This document shows, one piece after another, positions 35,448 through 43,921 of a stretch of 64,000 nucleotides of DNA (position 1 is its first letter; the number at the start of each line of letters is the position of its first letter). The translations under genes and the position numbers were made by a program. Source of the DNA: Bacteroidales bacterium. GTDB taxonomy: Bacteria; Bacteroidota; Bacteroidia; Bacteroidales; Muribaculaceae. The stretch lies in contig JAAVFL010000041.1 in NCBI GenBank assembly GCA_014800795.1, positions 38,311-102,310 of the forward strand, given 5' to 3'. The notes under the pieces are model-generated. The model did not search any database and was not told where the DNA came from. It was given only the letters and a program-made list of their open reading frames with translations.

Positions 35448-37631
35448 TCAATCCTGTTTATCCTCCTTTTCAGACGATTCACCGGCCTCAGGGTTAGGTT
35501 CTGACGGAGCGCTATCCGCCGCATCTTCCGATTGGCTTTCATCTGTCGGAGACATTCCTGACACTGGAATAGGAGGCATATTTTCAGGCACATCCGAAAC
35601 CGGAATTTCAGTAGCCGTAACATCAATGATATCTGCCGAATGTATATTCGGTTTTGACTCATGCCTGGCATCAGCTTCCTGCTTTTCAGCATCCTGCTGT
35701 GCCTTTAGAATTTCGTCGGTACGCGATACCCACTTGCGTTTGCCGAATATTCGCTCTACATCTTCGGTAAATATAACTTCACGCGTATACAGAACGTCTG
35801 CAAGCGTATTGTGTTCCTTAGCATACTGACGAAGAATATCCTTTGCTCGCTCATATTGTTCGCTGATAATGCGTGAAACCTCTTCATCTATCATTCTCGC
35901 ACGATCCTCGCTATATGGTTTCGAGAAACCATAAGCCTGTCCTGTCGAATCATAATAGCTGATATTGGGTAACTTATCGCTCATGCCGTAATAGGTTACC
36001 ATTGCATAGGCCTGTTTGGTCACTCGTTCCAGGTCGTTGGCCGCGCCGGTTGATATTCTACCCAAAAACAGTTCCTCAGCAGCACGTCCGCCTAATGTGG
36101 CACACATTTCATCAAGTAACGCCTGACTCGGAGTTATCTGTCGTTCTTCCGGGAGATACCAGGCCGCTCCGAGAGCCTTGCCGCGGGGAACTATGGTAAC
36201 CTTGATTAGCGGATTTGCATACTGCAGATTCCACGATACTGTGGCGTGGCCTGCTTCATGGCAGGCGATCGCCTTTTTCTCCTCGGTAGTCGTTATCTTC
36301 GATCGCTTTTCCAAACCGCCGATAATGCGGTCTACTGCATCGATAAAATCTTGCCGCTGAACAACAGTTTTGTTCTGACGGGCTGCGATAAGCGCCGCTT
36401 CATTACATACATTGGCGATATCGGCACCGGAAAAGCCGGGTGTCTGACGAGCCAGCAGTTCGACGTCAACCGACTCATCGGTCTTTATACCTTTCAGATG
36501 AACATTGAAGATCGCGATACGGTCGTTGAGTTCCGGCAATTCGACGTATATCTGACGGTCAAAACGTCCTGCACGCAGCAACGCCTTATCCAGAATATCC
36601 GCGCGGTTGGTCGCCGCAAGTATGATCACTCCGCTGTTTGTCCCGAAACCGTCCATTTCTATGAGCAGCTGGTTGAGAGTATTCTCACGTTCGTCATTGG
36701 AACCCATATTCGGATTCTTACCGCGCGCACGTCCTACGGCGTCGATTTCGTCAATAAATACTATACACGGAGCCTTCTCTTTTGCCTTTTGGAATAGATC
36801 CCTGACACGCGAAGCACCCACACCAACGAACATTTCCACAAAGTCCGATCCTGACATCGAGAAGAAAGGAACATTGGCTTCTCCTGCAACAGCCTTGGCA
36901 AGCAACGTCTTACCGGTTCCCGGAGGTCCCACAAGAAGGGCGCCTTTGGGAATCTTGCCACCAAGATTGGTATAACGCTGAGGGTTCTTCAGAAACTCCA
37001 CAATTTCCTCGATCTCAGTTTTGGCCTCGGATAATCCTGCCACATCCTCAAATGTCACCTTTATTGCATTATCCTTATCGAAAACCTGCGCCTTCGACTT
37101 GCCTACACTGAATACACCCCCAGCTCCTCCGTCACGGTTCGTCATTCTCCTCATAATTATAAACCAGAATGCTATGAGTAGAAGAATAGGACCGAAAGTC
37201 CATAGGAAAGAGGTTATATCGCTTCCCTCGTCATAATCCACCGGACCGGTATACACACCGGTCTGTTTCCACATATCAATCTTTCTGGCAAACTCATCGG
37301 TTGAGGGAAGTGTGGTGAAAATATATGCATGCACCCCCTCTTTATACTGACTTTTGTGGAATATAGCTCGTGCAAGAGAATCCGAAAGCTGAGCTTCTGC
37401 CTCACCCTTGCGTTTGTCAACTATGATCTTTGTGATACCGTGGGCCTGTGAATTTATTGAATCTGTGATGTAATTCTCAAATTCCGAATATGTTACTTTC
37501 TTCCCTACAGAATTGTCGTCAAGATAGTAGATTCCGAAAAGAGCCAGCGTTATGATGGCATACATCCAGTACATGCTGAATTTTATCTGCGGACGTTTCT
37601 TATTGCCTGTCGGTGGTTTTATATCTGCCAT
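35448..37631 (-). CDS. ftsH: ATP-dependent zinc metalloprotease FtsH
   Basis: FtsH is the membrane-bound AAA+ protease that degrades unassembled membrane proteins and regulators. In the 727-residue protein two membrane segments (about residues 20-40 and 143-161) flank a periplasmic domain. The AAA+ module follows with [14 protein letters not shown] (about residue 235) and the zinc site HEAGH in the protease domain (about residue 460). The last 80 residues are a proline- and acid-rich extension. The gene follows rsfS on the same strand with a 106-base gap, an order common in Bacteroidota, and precedes the hemerythrin-LuxR regulator. Confidence 0.97.
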   Translation of the reverse strand: MADIKPPTGNKKRPQIKFSMYWMYAIITLALFGIYYLDDNSVGKKVTYSEFENYITDSINSQAHGITKIIVDKRKGEAEAQLSDSLARAIFHKSQYKEGVHAYIFTTLPSTDEFARKIDMWKQTGVYTGPVDYDEGSDITSFLWTFGPILLLIAFWFIIMRRMTNRDGGAGGVFSVGKSKAQVFDKDNAIKVTFEDVAGLSEAKTEIEEIVEFLKNPQRYTNLGGKIPKGALLVGPPGTGKTLLAKAVAGEANVPFFSMSGSDFVEMFVGVGASRVRDLFQKAKEKAPCIVFIDEIDAVGRARGKNPNMGSNDERENTLNQLLIEMDGFGTNSGVIILAATNRADILDKALLRAGRFDRQIYVELPELNDRIAIFNVHLKGIKTDESVDVELLARQTPGFSGADIANVCNEAALIAARQNKTVVQRQDFIDAVDRIIGGLEKRSKITTTEEKKAIACHEAGHATVSWNLQYANPLIKVTIVPRGKALGAAWYLPEERQITPSQALLDEMCATLGGRAAEELFLGRISTGAANDLERVTKQAYAMVTYYGMSDKLPNISYYDSTGQAYGFSKPYSEDRARMIDEEVSRIISEQYERAKDILRQYAKEHNTLADVLYTREVIFTEDVERIFGKRKWVSRTDEILKAQQDAEKQEADARHESKPNIHSADIIDVTATEIPVSDVPENMPPIPVSGMSPTDESQSEDAADSAPSEPNPEAGESSEKEDKQD

Positions 37632-37737
37632 GTTTGGATAGATTTCTAAATTGATATTGGAATATCGGCCTATGACCGAACGAAGTTAAACTTTGAAAAA
37701 TCTTAGTATCGTCACCGCTACGGTTGTCAATAGATAA

Positions 37738-38136
37738 TCAATCGAGATCCGGAATCTCAGCTACAGTAGCGTCACTCCATAACTCCTCAAGGTTGTACAT
37801 ATCCCGTTCCTCTGGGATGAATACATGAACCAGCGTCGATCCGTAGTCTATCACTATCCATGTCGAGTTCCTGTAACCGTCGTAATTATACGGTTTTATA
37901 CCACTCTTCTCGAGAAGTTCCTCACGTACATTGTCGGCAATAGCCGCCACCTGCTGGGGATTCCTTCCCTCACATATTATAAACTCATGGGCAGGCGCCG
38001 ACTCTATCGACGACATATCCATGATTGTTATGCCCTTACCCTTTTTATCCTGAATTGCTTCTACGATCAAAGCTCTGGTTGCTTCCATCATTTCCCCATT
38101 ACGGGACATCATATTGTTGACTGTTTTTTCTGACAT
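37738..38136 (-). CDS. rsfS: Ribosome silencing factor RsfS
   Basis: RsfS binds ribosomal protein L14 and blocks subunit joining during starvation. The 132-residue protein has the family core: LIVEAIQDKKGKGITIMDMSSIESAPAHEFIICEGRN, then DNVREELLEKSGIKPYNYDGYRNSTWIVIDYGSTLVHVFIPEERDMYNLEELW. The start at 38136 gives a slightly long N-terminus; Met9 and Met10 are possible alternatives. It leads the rsfS-ftsH-regulator group and has a -7 box (TATCTTTG on the minus strand, 38213-38220) about 80 bases upstream. Confidence 0.94.
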   Translation of the reverse strand: MSEKTVNNMMSRNGEMMEATRALIVEAIQDKKGKGITIMDMSSIESAPAHEFIICEGRNPQQVAAIADNVREELLEKSGIKPYNYDGYRNSTWIVIDYGSTLVHVFIPEERDMYNLEELWSDATVAEIPDLD

Positions 38137-38212
38137 GTGTGACTAATCTGTTTATAACAAGCAGTTGCCTGTCTGACATTCCGCCATACGGCAATCCACC
38201 GTTATCAAATTG

Positions 38213-38220
38213 CAAAGATA
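38213..38220 (-). promoter_or_regulatory. -7 box of the rsfS promoter
   Basis: The minus strand reads TATCTTTG here, an exact TAnnTTTG match placed 77 bases upstream of rsfS. The -33 region is A-rich without a clear TTTG. Confidence 0.6.
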
Positions 38221-38330
38221 ATTATTTTTTTTGGAAGTTAATATCCCTCTTTCTACTCTAACAAAATTCACGCCAAAAAGTATTTTGAAAAATAAATGGA
38301 GTGGAAAAAATGGCACATAAATCCGGATAA

Positions 38331-39593
38331 CTATTCAAATCGAAGCGATTTTACAGGCGACAGACGGCTTATCATGCCCGATGGCACAAGCATTACCATA
38401 TATGATAATGCCGCAACCGATACATTCAGAAGTATCCACGCACCGAAAGAAAACTCCACCGGAACATAGGTAAGATAATACGAATCCGGATCAAGAGGAA
38501 GAAGATGCCACTTCCACTCAGCTGCTATTACAAGCAAACTTACCGCATTACCGATAATTAGCCCCGCCCCAATCACTCTTGCACCAAGCCGCATAAATAT
38601 ACCGCGGATCTGAGCATCACTTGCCCCAAGCGATTTTAGCACTCCTACCGTTCTGACACGCTGCAATATAAGTATTATCACACAAGTTATCAACATCAGA
38701 CCGCTCACACACCCCATCAGAATCAGAATCACCACTACATTCGTGTCTAGCAACGCAAGCCAGTTGAAATAGGCGGCACCCGTATTCAGCACAGTATTAA
38801 CCGCAAGCGCTTCCGGAATCCGCCCCTCTGAATAAGCCTTGTTTAAGGCGCTCTGCAAATTATAGGCGAAATCCTCTATTACTTCCGTACGCAATCCTGA
38901 TATATCAATTTTCTCACACTCGCCGTCCCCGAACTTCAATAATTTCGCAACAACACTGAACGGTGCGAAAGCAATCAGATTATCATAATCACCGAACCCC
39001 GTTGAATATATGCCGCTTATTTCAAACTTTCTGGGGCGTATCGTACCATTGTCATCAATAAAATACGCATCAATCTTATCTCCTACAGAGAGCAGCAGTT
39101 TATCAGCTGTTTTACGCGAGACTACGATTCCACGCTGGCTGTCAGCCGGAGCTACATCACCTTCCACCATAACAGACTTCACAAAATCCATCATACCCTC
39201 ACCTTCAAGACCTCTCAGACTGACACCCGCAAAATCTGTTTCAGTTTTCAGCATTCCGGTTACCGATACCGACATTCCCGTTTTTATTTCACTATCTGTT
39301 AGTATCTCTGCTGCAACACCACCGATAATCTCCCTTAGAGTGTCGTCATACTCCATTCCGGAAACATCATCGCCATACAGTGTATTCAATGGAAATACCG
39401 ACAGTTGTGAATCGAATCCGATGATTTTTCTGGTTATCTCATTTTTGAACCCCCGGACAACAGCAATCGAAAGCATCATCACTAAAAAAGATAATGCCAC
39501 TCCGCTGATAGCTACAATTATCGCGGGAGAGAGTCGTTTATCTCTTTCCTCCTTGAGTGATAAACGTTTGCTGACAAACGATACTACTGACAT
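38331..39593 (-). CDS. ABC transporter permease of the LolC/LolE (FtsX) type
   Basis: The 420-residue protein has the MacB/LolE layout. One membrane helix near the N-terminus (IIVAISGVALSFLVMMLSIAVVRGF) is followed by a large periplasmic domain (about residues 55-265), three helices and a C-terminal cytosolic end (SRLSPVKSLRFE). The conserved FtsX stretch VGVLKSLGASDAQIRGIFMRLG is present. It most likely takes part in moving lipoproteins from the inner membrane to LolA; the matching ATPase gene is not adjacent. A macrolide-type efflux permease is the alternative. Confidence 0.8.
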   Translation of the reverse strand: MSVVSFVSKRLSLKEERDKRLSPAIIVAISGVALSFLVMMLSIAVVRGFKNEITRKIIGFDSQLSVFPLNTLYGDDVSGMEYDDTLREIIGGVAAEILTDSEIKTGMSVSVTGMLKTETDFAGVSLRGLEGEGMMDFVKSVMVEGDVAPADSQRGIVVSRKTADKLLLSVGDKIDAYFIDDNGTIRPRKFEISGIYSTGFGDYDNLIAFAPFSVVAKLLKFGDGECEKIDISGLRTEVIEDFAYNLQSALNKAYSEGRIPEALAVNTVLNTGAAYFNWLALLDTNVVVILILMGCVSGLMLITCVIILILQRVRTVGVLKSLGASDAQIRGIFMRLGARVIGAGLIIGNAVSLLVIAAEWKWHLLPLDPDSYYLTYVPVEFSFGAWILLNVSVAALSYMVMLVPSGMISRLSPVKSLRFE

Positions 39594-39735
39594 CTCTTTC
39601 GTTAAGATACTTTAATTAAAAATCCGATTACAAATCTACGAATATTTACCCAAGAGACAAAACCTAAATCCACCCCGTAATTGTTAAGATTATATAGATT
39701 TAATATTTCGTCTGCAAACTTAACGTTTTTCAACT

Positions 39736-40755
39736 ATGAGCATAGAGAGTTTTAACATCATGCATCTTGATAAAGTATTCAATCTTCTGATATCTTTTAT
39801 AACAGTCGCTTCACTGAACGTCGGTGCAACTGACATATCCGGCCTATCCGATACATCGCGGACCATGTCGTCAGATAGCTTGACATATGTTACAGACAGT
39901 ATTATTGCCGACGACCCTCTGATTGTACCGACTGAACCGTCTCTGATAGAAGTTTCCTCAGGAAACATCGACGATATAATACCGGAGTTATCACTAACTC
40001 CACCTGAAGCACCGAAGACTGATGCTGACGCGCCTCTGAGTGCCCGTGATACTATTGCCATCATTTCCGGTTATCCTAAATCAATTTATTCTATGCCCGT
40101 ATCATGGACGCGCGACGACCCATGGTGGCACGGTATGTGGATCAACACCGCCGTTGTAACCGGTGCATATATCGCAACACTCTTTGTACTCGAATGTCTG
40201 CCGGAAGACGCTACCGCATGGAACAGAGCCGACATACGCAATGTCCCGTTTTACGAACGTTGGTACCGAAATATATTCAAACGCGGTCCTGAATGGGACC
40301 ACGATAATCCAGTCTTTAACTTTGTACTTCACCCATATGCGGGAGCAGCATACTTCATGTGTGCCCGCACATGCGGATTCAATTTCTGGAAATCTATGCT
40401 CTACAGTGCTATGATTTCCACCGTTGGATGGGAATTCGGTATCGAAGCCTGCATGGAACGTCCATCTATACAGGACATCTTCATCACGCCTCTGGTCGGA
40501 AGCATCATGGGAGAAGGGTTTTACAGATTAAAGCGCCTCATCGTAGACCGTAATTACGAAATACTCGGAACCCCGTTCATAGGCCATATACTCGCTTTCT
40601 TCCTTGATCCGGTCAACGAATTCATCGGTTGGCTAAGCCCGGGTACATGCCGCACTATAGGCCCCGGTTGCCTCCAGTCACAACCGCTTCTCATACCGAA
40701 TCCATCACCCGGATTCTCACCTTCGCTCGGAATATCCTTCTCCGCAACCTTCTGA
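39736..40755 (+). CDS. DUF3943 domain protein
   Basis: The 339-residue protein begins with a hydrophobic signal segment (about residues 10-33, FNLLISFITVASLNVGA), then a variable region rich in Ser, Asp and Pro up to about residue 115. The DUF3943 core follows: VTGAYIATLFVLECLP, NPVFNFVLHPYAGAAYFMCARTCGFNFW, STVGWEFGIEACMERPSIQDIFITPLVGSIMGEGFYRLK. The last region resembles inner faces of outer-membrane or lipid-linked proteins, but the function of the family is unknown. ATG at 39736 is used; Met9 is possible. It is a single gene flanked by opposing genes. Confidence 0.78.
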   Translation: MSIESFNIMHLDKVFNLLISFITVASLNVGATDISGLSDTSRTMSSDSLTYVTDSIIADDPLIVPTEPSLIEVSSGNIDDIIPELSLTPPEAPKTDADAPLSARDTIAIISGYPKSIYSMPVSWTRDDPWWHGMWINTAVVTGAYIATLFVLECLPEDATAWNRADIRNVPFYERWYRNIFKRGPEWDHDNPVFNFVLHPYAGAAYFMCARTCGFNFWKSMLYSAMISTVGWEFGIEACMERPSIQDIFITPLVGSIMGEGFYRLKRLIVDRNYEILGTPFIGHILAFFLDPVNEFIGWLSPGTCRTIGPGCLQSQPLLIPNPSPGFSPSLGISFSATF

Positions 40756-40774
40756 GCCGACATGGAGCTACGCG

Positions 40775-42058
40775 CTATCCGCCAGCCGTCGCTACAAGCC
40801 ATGGCGCATCTGATAGATATTTTCCGGCGACTGCCTTAATATCTGCCGGAGCTACATTCTGAAGCAGTTTCATACGAAGTTCGGTGTTATTGGCCTCTTT
40901 ACCGAAACTATCGATAAAAATCCAATGATCCATTATTGAAAATGGCGAATCGAACATCGTCATTATCTCGGACATCATGCTGTTCACAATTATCGAAAGT
41001 TCCTCCTCCCCCATCGGGACTGATGCCAGACGATCGATTTCATTACGTATTTCCCTCGTGATATCCCCGGCATATCTGTTGTCACCCTCACAGGCAATAG
41101 TCACGAAAGAACCTTCCTGATAAGGTGTCAGAGATGCCGATATCCCATACGTGTACCCGTTTTCCTCACGAATATTGCTCATGAGTCTGCTACCGAAATA
41201 TCCTCCGAGAGCAAAAACTGCGACTCTAAGAAGCTGAAAATCGCCATGCGACATGGGAATGGTAGGAATCGTAATCCGCAGGGCTGTCTGCATCGATCCT
41301 TCGACCCTGCTGTAGCGCATGTCCCCTTCCGGCAAATAAGATGCTGGAATAATACGACGCGCGACTCCACTTTTACCGAAACTTATCCTGCCGATTTCCC
41401 TACGCACTTTATCAACTGTGGTCTTATCAGCACGGCCACACAGGTACACACGCGGAACCGTCCCGCGTATTAATTTCCGGTACATACCTTCAACCTCCGA
41501 CCTCCCGACAGCTCGATAATCCTCTGCCAAAGCATAGCGGTTGCGCGGGTGCTGCTCTCCGAAAGTTATGGCCGTGGAGTTCATCTGCGCAACGGTTTTA
41601 ACCTTTTTCATCGACAGTTCCACGGCCGAAGCCTTTTTCTCACGGATAGGCGATAAAATTTCCTCCGGCAGCGACGCCGTCTCTACTATATCGCACAAAA
41701 GAGGAAGAATCTCATCTATCGTATGATTAAGCATATATGCATTGAGCAACGTCGCATGCTGCCCCGGTTCCACATTAACCCAAGCACCGCAGGTTTCGAA
41801 AATATCCGCGATCTCCTCACCGCTGCGTGTCAGCGTTCCCTCCGTAAGCATCATGCACATCAAATGATAAGCAGCACGATTATCTACATCAGCTCCTCCG
41901 GCTTCCCAGCAGAATGTTATACGGTTCACCGGCTGTGTTCCACTATCAAGCACAACAAGTTCCACACCGTTGGGCAACCGTTCGCGGACAACCTCCGGAA
42001 GCCTCTTTGGATTCACCGGACGGACCTCGGGTGCAATTCTACGGTCTATTGCATTCAT
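40775..42058 (-). CDS. M16-family (insulinase-like) protein lacking the zinc motif
   Basis: The 427-residue protein has the two-domain M16B layout: an N-terminal half with RLPNGVELVVLDSG and a C-terminal half with GGYFGSRLMSNIREENGYTYGISASL, the conserved R-Y region of the inactive half. The zinc-binding HxxEH expected near residue 60 is replaced by AYHLMCMMLTEGT, so it is probably not a protease by itself; M16 enzymes often pair active and inactive subunits. Its ATG lies 20 bases inside the end of kdsB, so the genes are coupled. No catalytic partner is present nearby. Confidence 0.82.
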   Translation of the reverse strand: MNAIDRRIAPEVRPVNPKRLPEVVRERLPNGVELVVLDSGTQPVNRITFCWEAGGADVDNRAAYHLMCMMLTEGTLTRSGEEIADIFETCGAWVNVEPGQHATLLNAYMLNHTIDEILPLLCDIVETASLPEEILSPIREKKASAVELSMKKVKTVAQMNSTAITFGEQHPRNRYALAEDYRAVGRSEVEGMYRKLIRGTVPRVYLCGRADKTTVDKVRREIGRISFGKSGVARRIIPASYLPEGDMRYSRVEGSMQTALRITIPTIPMSHGDFQLLRVAVFALGGYFGSRLMSNIREENGYTYGISASLTPYQEGSFVTIACEGDNRYAGDITREIRNEIDRLASVPMGEEELSIIVNSMMSEIMTMFDSPFSIMDHWIFIDSFGKEANNTELRMKLLQNVAPADIKAVAGKYLSDAPWLVATAGG

Positions 42059-42812
42059 GACTATCAAGATAGTGTTTTGCAGCTTCAAGATCCTCCGGTG
42101 TATCTATACCTATTGTCGGACAATCTGACACACCGACCTTTATCTTATATCCATTCTGAAGCCATCGCAATTGCTCAAGCGATTCAGCTATCTCCAACGG
42201 CGACTGAGGTAGACTGGTTATTTCAGCAAGCACATCAGCCCGGTAGGCATACAAACCTATGTGAGTATGGTAGCCGAAACGTGAAGGCCATTCTTCAGGT
42301 TGAATACCACGGAGATACGGAATTACCGAACGACTGAACATCAAAGCGAATCCATCATCGCTAACCGTGACTTTCGGAGAATTAGGATTGCACAATTGCT
42401 CGAAAGTTCCTGTCGGCGGAAACGGACGCACAAGTGTAGCTATCTGAGTTGCCGGATCTGAAAAGCAGCCCTTTATCTGCTCCAATTGCGACGGATCGAT
42501 AAACGGTTCGTCACCTTGGATATTTATCACTACATCGGCAGAACTTCCACTTAGAGCGTATGCCTCGCAGCATCGGTCAGTACCACTGCGGTGTTCGGTA
42601 GAAGTCATTACAACATTCCCGCCGAATTCTCGTACAGCAGCGGCTATGCGCTCGTCATCTGTTGCAACCCATACCTCACCGAGTACCTTACAGGCACGTC
42701 TGTATACATGCTCTATTACCGGCATACCTCCAAGCATGGCAAGAGGTTTACCGGGAAAACGTGTTGATGCATATCTTGCCGGAATAATACCTGCAAATGT
42801 CAGTTCACTCAT
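42039..42812 (-). CDS. kdsB: 3-deoxy-manno-octulosonate cytidylyltransferase
   Basis: KdsB activates KDO with CTP for the inner core of lipopolysaccharide. The 257-residue protein has the nucleotide-binding start IIPARYASTRFPGKPLAMLGG, the VWVATDDERIAAAV stretch, EHRSGTDRCCEA and VVINIQGDEPFI, all diagnostic of CMP-KDO synthetase. It belongs to the minus-strand operon ThiE-like, kdsB, M16-like, with a 27-base gap upstream and a 20-base overlap downstream. The LPS-linked role does not suggest an obvious function for the neighbours. Confidence 0.96.
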   Translation of the reverse strand: MSELTFAGIIPARYASTRFPGKPLAMLGGMPVIEHVYRRACKVLGEVWVATDDERIAAAVREFGGNVVMTSTEHRSGTDRCCEAYALSGSSADVVINIQGDEPFIDPSQLEQIKGCFSDPATQIATLVRPFPPTGTFEQLCNPNSPKVTVSDDGFALMFSRSVIPYLRGIQPEEWPSRFGYHTHIGLYAYRADVLAEITSLPQSPLEIAESLEQLRWLQNGYKIKVGVSDCPTIGIDTPEDLEAAKHYLDSHECNRP

Positions 42813-42839
42813 CTTTCTTTCCCTTTATAATTCTGCAAA

Positions 42840-43466
42840 TCACTTAGTTTCTGCCTCTCTACGTGCATCTTCAAGACCTGATATCAGCCTACGGGTCGCT
42901 CCTACGGGATCTTCAGCTTCAGTTATCTCAGAACTTACAGCCAGTCCGGAGCAGCCGGCTTTTATCAGACCTGTGAAATCTGACTGACAAATACTTCCGG
43001 AGGCTACTATGTGAACATACATATTCGCATCAGACAGTTTTTTCACTATATCGGCATAAAAACCTACCACGTCGGAACATCCGTTGCCACAAGTTATTAT
43101 GAAATAATCGATATCCAACCCTATCAGATGGAGAGCTTCGGCTGCCGACGACACACCAACACCCAACACAGCATCGGCTCCAAGGCGTTCTCGCGCAGTC
43201 ATTACACTCTCACGCGAGCTATCATGCATAAACACGCCATGAACCTTCAGCTCTTCTACCAGATCGATATCATCCTCTATTATCAGAAAAGCCTCCTGCT
43301 CCCTGGATAATTCCATTATATCTACAGCAGCGGCGCGCATACTATCCTCATTATCGGCCAATCCTGAGGAGGACAACTGAATCCATCGGCATCCACCTTC
43401 CATTACCATCTGTACCTCTTCCGCTATCGTATAGCGGTCAGAGTTTCTTGTTATAAACTGCAACAT
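42840..43466 (-). CDS. ThiE/TenI-like TIM-barrel protein
   Basis: The 208-residue protein has the shape of thiamine-phosphate synthase: YTIAEEVQMVMEGGCRWIQLSSSGL, then FLIIEDDIDLVEELKVHGVFMH, AVLGVGVSSAAEALHLIGLDIDYFII and HIVASGSICQSDFTGLIKAGCSGLAVSSEI. However, family residues for the pyrimidine and phosphate are changed. The DGVHLGQ motif is HGVFMHDSS and no GPxFxTxTK loop is present. It may be a TenI-type or diverged protein with another substrate. The ATG at 43464-43466 is preferred. It leads the kdsB operon. Confidence 0.72.
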   Translation of the reverse strand: MLQFITRNSDRYTIAEEVQMVMEGGCRWIQLSSSGLADNEDSMRAAAVDIMELSREQEAFLIIEDDIDLVEELKVHGVFMHDSSRESVMTARERLGADAVLGVGVSSAAEALHLIGLDIDYFIITCGNGCSDVVGFYADIVKKLSDANMYVHIVASGSICQSDFTGLIKAGCSGLAVSSEITEAEDPVGATRRLISGLEDARREAETK

Positions 43467-43521
43467 GACTTTCAGAATATTTATACGCAAAGATAAATAT
43501 TAACCGGCAATTTACCGCTAT

Positions 43522-43564
43522 CAATGCCTACTTTTCAGTAAACAATGCCTACTTTATCAGTAAA
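43522..43564. repeat. Two tandem copies of a 21-22 base sequence
   Basis: CAATGCCTACTTT(A)TCAGTAAA occurs twice in direct succession (43522-43542 and 43543-43564), differing by a single inserted base. It lies in the 455-base space between the divergent ThiE-like gene and rho, about 55 bases upstream of the ThiE-like gene start and 110 bases from the rho -33 box. It could be an operator. Confidence 0.7.
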
Positions 43565-43671
43565 TAAGGACATTATTGACAATGTAATACATATCCGGTC
43601 AACCTGCATCTTCGGAAACCGGCAGTTTCGTTTCCTACAATAATTTCTATCAAACTTTTTTACATCTAGAC

Positions 43672-43702
43672 TTGTTTAATTTAAAAGAAACTGCTAATTT
43701 TG
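43672..43702 (+). promoter_or_regulatory. Promoter of rho with a 210-base leader
   Basis: CTTG at 43671-43674 and TAATTTTG at 43695-43702 are separated by 20 bases. This predicts a leader of roughly 210 bases before the rho start. The leader contains a hairpin formed by GTCCA and TGGAC (about 43727-43749). A long leader fits the self-limiting control of rho known in other bacteria. Confidence 0.7.
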
Positions 43703-43921
43703 CATCGTTTTCAACTTAACAGTGTCCAACTTTAATGGTTATGGACATCTGATCTTTTAAGGAATTTTGCAACACAGCCATTAATTCACTGTTTATACGT
43801 GACTAATTGTGAAGTTCCATCCCCCTGAATAAAAAACATTTGAAGAGATAAGTAAGATTCATCGCACACCTTGTCAATGCATGATTTTACTCTAAAATTA
43901 TCCGTAACGCATAAATTCAAT

